Source: Campylobacteraceae bacterium | GTDB lineage: Bacteria; Campylobacterota; Campylobacteria; Campylobacterales; Arcobacteraceae | Direction: 5' to 3' | Assembly: GCA_013215945.1 (NCBI GenBank) | Contig: JABSOM010000006.1 | Location: 62,001 to 126,000 of the forward strand | Length of the DNA: 64,000 bases | Shown here: piece by piece, positions 60,360 through 64,000 of the stretch | How the letters are laid out: the number at the start of each line of letters is the position of its first letter | Numbering within the stretch: the stretch's first letter is position 1 | Position numbers and translations under genes: made by a program | The notes under the pieces: generated by a model | Told to the model about the DNA's origin: nothing | What the model saw: the letters and a program-made list of their open reading frames with translations, nothing else | Databases searched by the model: none

Positions 60360-61853
60360 ATGAAAAACTTATTACATAATGATATATTAAAAGCAACATT
60401 TATGAAATCACTTAAAACAAAAACTATGAAAAATTTAATCTGTGGAGAATGGGTAGACAGTGAAGAAACTGCGCAAAATGTTAATCCATCTGACCCCTCA
60501 GATATTGTTTCAACATTTTATAAAGCAAGCTTGAACCAAGTTTTTGATGGAATTAACTTTGCACATGAAGCTCAAAAAGAATGGGCAAAATCATCAATGA
60601 AACTAAGAGAAGAAGTACTTAACGATATTGCAAATAAGTTAATGCACAATAAAGAATATTACGGAGAAGTAATTGCAAGGGAAGCTGGTAAACCTATTAA
60701 AGAAGCTACTGATGAAGTAGTAAAATCAGCTGAATTCTTTTCATACTTTGCAGCAGAAGCAAGTAGAAATAAGGGTGCATACATGGACTCACCAAGAGAA
60801 AATGTTGATATTGAAATCATCAACGAACCTATTGGAGTAGTTGGAGTTATTACCCCTTGGAATTATCCTTTAGCAATTCCTGCATGGAAAATTGCACCAG
60901 CATTAGCTTATGGGAATTCTGTTATTTTAAAACCATCAAGTCAAACTCCTGCAATTGCTTATATATTAGCTGAGATTATTGATTCAAGTAATTTGCCTAA
61001 AGGTGTATTTTCATATATATCAGGTGCAGGTTCTGTAATTGGAAATGCTATTGCTGATTCTAAAAAAGTACAAGCTATTACCTTTACAGGTTCTGTTGAT
61101 GTTGGAAAAGATTTAGCATTTAGATCTATGAGATCTATGACTAAATTACAGCTTGAAATGGGAAGTAAAAACTCTCTTATCATTTTAGACGATGCCAATT
61201 TAGATTTAGCTGTTGATGCTGCTATTAAAGGAGCTTACAATGCGAATGGTCAAAAATGTACTTCGTGTTCAAAACTAATAGTAACACCTGGTATTTATGA
61301 TGAATTTATAGCTGCTTTTACTAAGAAAATGAAAACACTTGTTGTTGGAAATGCTATGGATAAAGACTCTGCAATTGGACCTTGTATTGATAAAAAACAA
61401 TTGGATTCAAACTTAGCTTATATTAAATTAGGTATTGAAGAAGGTGCTACTTTAGTTTGTGGCGGAGAAGCAATCAAAAGTGAAACAGGTGGATATTTTT
61501 TCAGCCCAGCATTGTTTGTAGATGGAAAATCACAAATGAGACTAAACCAAGAAGAAATATTTGGTGCAGTTGCTTGTGTAATTAGAGCTGAAAATTATGA
61601 AGAAGCAGTTGAAATTTTAAATGATACTGAATTTGGATTATCAGGTGGAATTATAACTGAGTCGTTAAGCATGGCTATGAAATTCAAACACGATGCAGTA
61701 GTAGGAAATGTAATGATTAACCTAGCAACAGCTGGAATGGATAACCATGTACCCTTTGGTGGAAGAAAAAATTCTTCTTATGGATCACGTGAAAAATCTT
61801 ATGCTGCTAGTGATTTTTACACAACAAGTAAAACAGCCTATATTAAATACTAG
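60360..61853 (+). CDS. NAD(P)-dependent aldehyde dehydrogenase, ketoglutarate-semialdehyde-dehydrogenase-like
   Basis: 497 residues from ATG 60360, preceded by AAGGAAG; an internal ATG at 60426 would remove a 22-residue extension. 'TPWNYPLAIPAWKIAPAL', 'FTGSVDVGK', general base E266 in 'LQLEMGSKN', nucleophile C300 in 'NANGQKCTSCSK', and C-terminal 'NLATAGMDNHVPFGGRKNSSYG'. The last phrase and GQKCT resemble 2,5-dioxovalerate (alpha-ketoglutarate semialdehyde) dehydrogenases, but betaine-aldehyde-type function is possible. Follows glpK with its own promoter and operator-like sites; could oxidise an aldehyde released from a head-group alcohol. Confidence 0.9.
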   Translation: MKNLLHNDILKATFMKSLKTKTMKNLICGEWVDSEETAQNVNPSDPSDIVSTFYKASLNQVFDGINFAHEAQKEWAKSSMKLREEVLNDIANKLMHNKEYYGEVIAREAGKPIKEATDEVVKSAEFFSYFAAEASRNKGAYMDSPRENVDIEIINEPIGVVGVITPWNYPLAIPAWKIAPALAYGNSVILKPSSQTPAIAYILAEIIDSSNLPKGVFSYISGAGSVIGNAIADSKKVQAITFTGSVDVGKDLAFRSMRSMTKLQLEMGSKNSLIILDDANLDLAVDAAIKGAYNANGQKCTSCSKLIVTPGIYDEFIAAFTKKMKTLVVGNAMDKDSAIGPCIDKKQLDSNLAYIKLGIEEGATLVCGGEAIKSETGGYFFSPALFVDGKSQMRLNQEEIFGAVACVIRAENYEEAVEILNDTEFGLSGGIITESLSMAMKFKHDAVVGNVMINLATAGMDNHVPFGGRKNSSYGSREKSYAASDFYTTSKTAYIKY

Positions 61854-61870
61854 AATTTCTAGTATTTAAT
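61842..61870. terminator. Bidirectional terminator between the aldehyde dehydrogenase and folA
   Basis: ATTAAATACTAGAA (61842-61855) and its complement (61857-61870) cover the stop codons of both convergent genes; T/A-rich on both sides. Confidence 0.7.
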
Positions 61871-62373
61871 TAAGACTTTTTTTCTAAAACCTTAAAAACC
61901 CAAGATGGAGATATAATTTCTTCATCTTCCTTGATTTCTTCATAAAACTTTTCTTCTTTTATATTCCATAAACCTTGATCATATGTTCTAAAATAAGCAT
62001 CGGCTTCACCCTCATAATTTACTTCGGACACATACATTCTATCTACTAGATCAAATGCCAAATCATAAATTAATGCCCCACCTATAATAAACAATTCTTT
62101 TTCACCCTTTTCTTTAGCATAGTTGATGGCTTTTTTTAAATCAGTATAAACATTCACACCCACATATTCAAAAGTACTTTGTGATAAAACAAGAGAGGTT
62201 CTATTGGGTAAAGGTTTTCCAATAGACTCAAACGTTTTTCTTCCCATTAAAATATGATGACCTGATGTTATTTTTTTGAAGTTCTTAAAATCTTGCGAAA
62301 TATGCCAAAGCATTTGATTGTTTAAACCAATTTGATAATCTTTTCCATAAGCAACGATAAGTGAAACTATCAT
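61870..62373 (-). CDS. folA: Dihydrofolate reductase
   Basis: 167 residues. 'IGLNNQMLWHISQDFKNFK' with the active-site Asp, 'HHILMGRKTFESIGKPLPNR', 'FIIGGALIYDLA', 'YEGEADAYF'. Reduces dihydrofolate formed by thymidylate synthase. Start codon overlaps the thyA stop by one base (TAATG), so the pair is co-translated, a common thyA-folA arrangement. Confidence 0.95.
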   Translation of the reverse strand: MIVSLIVAYGKDYQIGLNNQMLWHISQDFKNFKKITSGHHILMGRKTFESIGKPLPNRTSLVLSQSTFEYVGVNVYTDLKKAINYAKEKGEKELFIIGGALIYDLAFDLVDRMYVSEVNYEGEADAYFRTYDQGLWNIKEEKFYEEIKEDEEIISPSWVFKVLEKKS

Positions 62374-63236
62374 TATACTGCCATCTTTGCTTTAATAGAA
62401 TCATGACATTTATAATCTTCTAAAACAAAATCTTCCATCTTAAAATCAAAAATAGATTTAATATCTTTATTAATTTTCATTCTTGGTTTTGCAAAGGGTG
62501 TTCTGCTTAATTGTAAAGTACTTTGTTCAATATGATTAGAGTACAAATGCGCATCCCCAAAGGTATGTACAAAGTCTCCTAACTCTAAATCACATACTTG
62601 TGCAATCATCATAGTTAAAAGAGCATAAGAAGCGATATTAAAAGGCACGCCTAAAAAGATATCCGCACTTCGTTGATACAATTGGCAAGACAGTTTCCCC
62701 TTAGCAACATAAAATTGGAAAAAGGTATGACAAGGAGGCAAGGCCATTTTATCAATCTCACCTGCATTCCATGCGGATAAGATTAAACGTCTTGAATCGG
62801 GATTGGTTTTTATTTGATGAATAAGCTCACTTAATTGATCAAGTGACTCTCCATTGTTTTTCTTCCATGAACGCCACTGTGATCCATAAACAGGTCCTAA
62901 TTCTTTAATAGTATCACTGTTCGTATAACCTAAGTCTTTTCCTTGTTGATCTGCATTTGCAGTCCATACTGTTTTTTTACCAATTAAATTTTTAGCTTCA
63001 TCTGCATAATGAATTTCAGCCAAACGTCTTTCATCAGTAGAACCTTCTATAAACCATAATAATTCAGAAACAATTGCTTTTAGATGACATTTTTTTGTAG
63101 TAACTAAAGGGAAACCTTCATTTAAATCAAAACGCATTTGGTAACCAAATACAGAGGTAGTTCCCGTACCCGTTCTGTCTTCTTTTTTTACGCCATTAGC
63201 TAAGACGTGTTGCATTAAATCTAAATATTGTTTCAT
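62373..63236 (-). CDS. thyA: Thymidylate synthase
   Basis: 287 residues. '[20 protein letters not shown]', '[13 protein letters not shown]', catalytic Cys in '[12 protein letters not shown]', '[20 protein letters not shown]', '[12 protein letters not shown]'. About 20 residues longer than E. coli ThyA (264), with extra sequence in the region around '[20 protein letters not shown]' typical of the longer subgroup. Core gene, first of thyA-folA. Confidence 0.97.
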   Translation of the reverse strand: MKQYLDLMQHVLANGVKKEDRTGTGTTSVFGYQMRFDLNEGFPLVTTKKCHLKAIVSELLWFIEGSTDERRLAEIHYADEAKNLIGKKTVWTANADQQGKDLGYTNSDTIKELGPVYGSQWRSWKKNNGESLDQLSELIHQIKTNPDSRRLILSAWNAGEIDKMALPPCHTFFQFYVAKGKLSCQLYQRSADIFLGVPFNIASYALLTMMIAQVCDLELGDFVHTFGDAHLYSNHIEQSTLQLSRTPFAKPRMKINKDIKSIFDFKMEDFVLEDYKCHDSIKAKMAV

Positions 63237-63307
63237 TAAAATTCCTGTAAGATAAAACCTATGGTTTTTATTTTTTGTATTTTACAATAATGTAGATTAA
63301 GAAGAAT

Positions 63308-63339
63308 AAAACAAAAGTAAAATAATTTACTTTTGTTTT
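63308..63339 (-). terminator. Terminator of the edge gene
   Basis: AAAACAAAAGTAAA (63308-63321) pairs with TTTACTTTTGTTTT (63326-63339); placed directly after the minus-strand gene's coding part. A-rich on the distal side gives T's on the minus strand. Confidence 0.6.
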
Positions 63340-64000
63340 TAGCCGTTTCTTAGTTTGTCTCTTAATTCACCCAGTTTTTGAGCAATAATATTGGCTTGTT
63401 TTTCTAGTTTGGAAACATGTCCTAAAGCTTCTAATATAACAATATGGTTTTGTGAAATAGCTTCATTTACTAACTCTAATAAGGGAACAAAGTTTTCAAC
63501 ATAAGAAGATTTATCTTTCATTTTGTCTTTAAAATCATAATCAATACCTTGCAAAAATTTAGATATTGCGATTAAATTTCCTTTTAACTGATAAAATTTA
63601 TCATCATCAGTAAAAAAACTTGATTTCACCATAGTATTGGTTTGTAATTGTTGTTTTAATTTATCAAGAACTTCTGCTAAATTATCAGAATTTATAATAA
63701 ATACAGCTTCTTTTTTATTCATGCCTACATTTTTATCTTTTTGCAATTGTACGACATAAGAATCAATATTAGATACTGTTTGTTTTAATCTTGTAGTATA
63801 AGAAGTAAAAATAGGCAAGGTATAATCGGCATAAATATTTGATCGCGCTTTTACTAAATATTTATTAGCCCCACCCGTACCCCTATTTCTTGCAAGATTA
63901 TTTTCTAAGGTATTAACAGCAATACGGTACATTTCAATTTGACCTACTTGCTCATAATATTTATTATCAATGTATAAATTAACCCCTGTAAAATTAGTAA
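63339..64000 (-). CDS. Unrecognised protein (C-terminal part, helical)
   Basis: The frame is open to the window edge; above the internal ATG at 63932 the in-frame text 'NLYIDNKYYEQVGQIE' continues without stop, so the gene begins outside. About 220 residues visible, strongly charged, mostly helical, with a coiled-coil-like C-terminus ('LGHVSKLEKQANIIAQKLGE'). No signal peptide or membrane segment in the visible part. I do not recognise the family. Not obviously related to thyA-folA downstream. Confidence 0.8.
   Translation of the reverse strand, partial: TNFTGVNLYIDNKYYEQVGQIEMYRIAVNTLENNLARNRGTGGANKYLVKARSNIYADYTLPIFTSYTTRLKQTVSNIDSYVVQLQKDKNVGMNKKEAVFIINSDNLAEVLDKLKQQLQTNTMVKSSFFTDDDKFYQLKGNLIAISKFLQGIDYDFKDKMKDKSSYVENFVPLLELVNEAISQNHIVILEALGHVSKLEKQANIIAQKLGELRDKLRNG

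Overview
The window is 64 kb of very AT-rich bacterial chromosome. It is almost entirely nutrient-uptake and catabolic operons. Gene style, extreme A/T bias and low spacing suggest a Gram-negative member of Campylobacterota, most likely Arcobacter-like. That placement is an inference, because no rRNA or other phylogenetic marker is present. No tRNA, rRNA, CRISPR array, integrase or intact insertion sequence was seen.

Layout. (1) 1-603 is the C-terminal part of a TRAP-type solute receptor. (2) 977-9399 is a forward catabolic operon: an enolase-superfamily enzyme, a complete MalEFGK-type sugar importer, an SDR dehydrogenase, an NTF2-like/RidA fusion, a creatininase-family amidohydrolase and an RraA-family aldolase. 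I do not recognise this combination as a described pathway. (3) 9661-14787 (minus) is a ribose-type ABC importer followed by a GH3 beta-N-acetylhexosaminidase. (4) 15340-16458 is a lone AAA ATPase in an AT-rich gap. (5) 16699-20291 (minus) is uxuA, dgoK, dgoA and a lacI-type regulator. Divergent from it, 20546-29002 holds a second MalEFGK-type importer, an SDR, an SMP-30 lactonase, a [2Fe-2S] sugar-acid dehydratase and an aldose epimerase. Together they form an oxidative sugar pathway feeding 2-keto-3-deoxy acids to DgoK/DgoA. (6) 28999-30777 is a Na/Pi-cotransporter homologue.

(7) 31337-36066 is a Pot-type ABC importer with a glycerophosphodiesterase. (8) 36354-41834 is a FadR-type regulator, a tripartite tricarboxylate transporter (tctCBA), a beta-hydroxyacid dehydrogenase and a small protein. 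(9) 42028-42876 is a double universal stress protein. (10) 42980-61853 is a glycerol/phospho-glycerol block: a GntR/UTRA regulator, glpD copy 1, a phnDCEE-type importer with a HAD phosphatase, glpD copy 2, the glycerol ABC importer glpSTPQUV, glpK and an aldehyde dehydrogenase. (11) 61870-64000 (minus) is folA, thyA and an unrecognised partial gene.

Blocks 7 and 10 appear to form one regulon. Related AT-rich operator-like sites (core ATAATGTTATAAYGTT) lie upstream of the Pot-type operon, the GntR gene, both glpD copies, both divergent ABC operons and the aldehyde dehydrogenase. The apparent logic is: import glycerol, glycerophosphodiesters and perhaps another phosphorylated compound, hydrolyse to glycerol 3-phosphate (GDPD, GlpK), then oxidise with GlpD. 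The area has been rearranged. A segment of about 2.1 kb carrying glpD and its divergent promoter is duplicated. Ghost fragments of a glpV-like gene, a gntR gene, a GDPD gene and a uxuA gene remain between intact genes.
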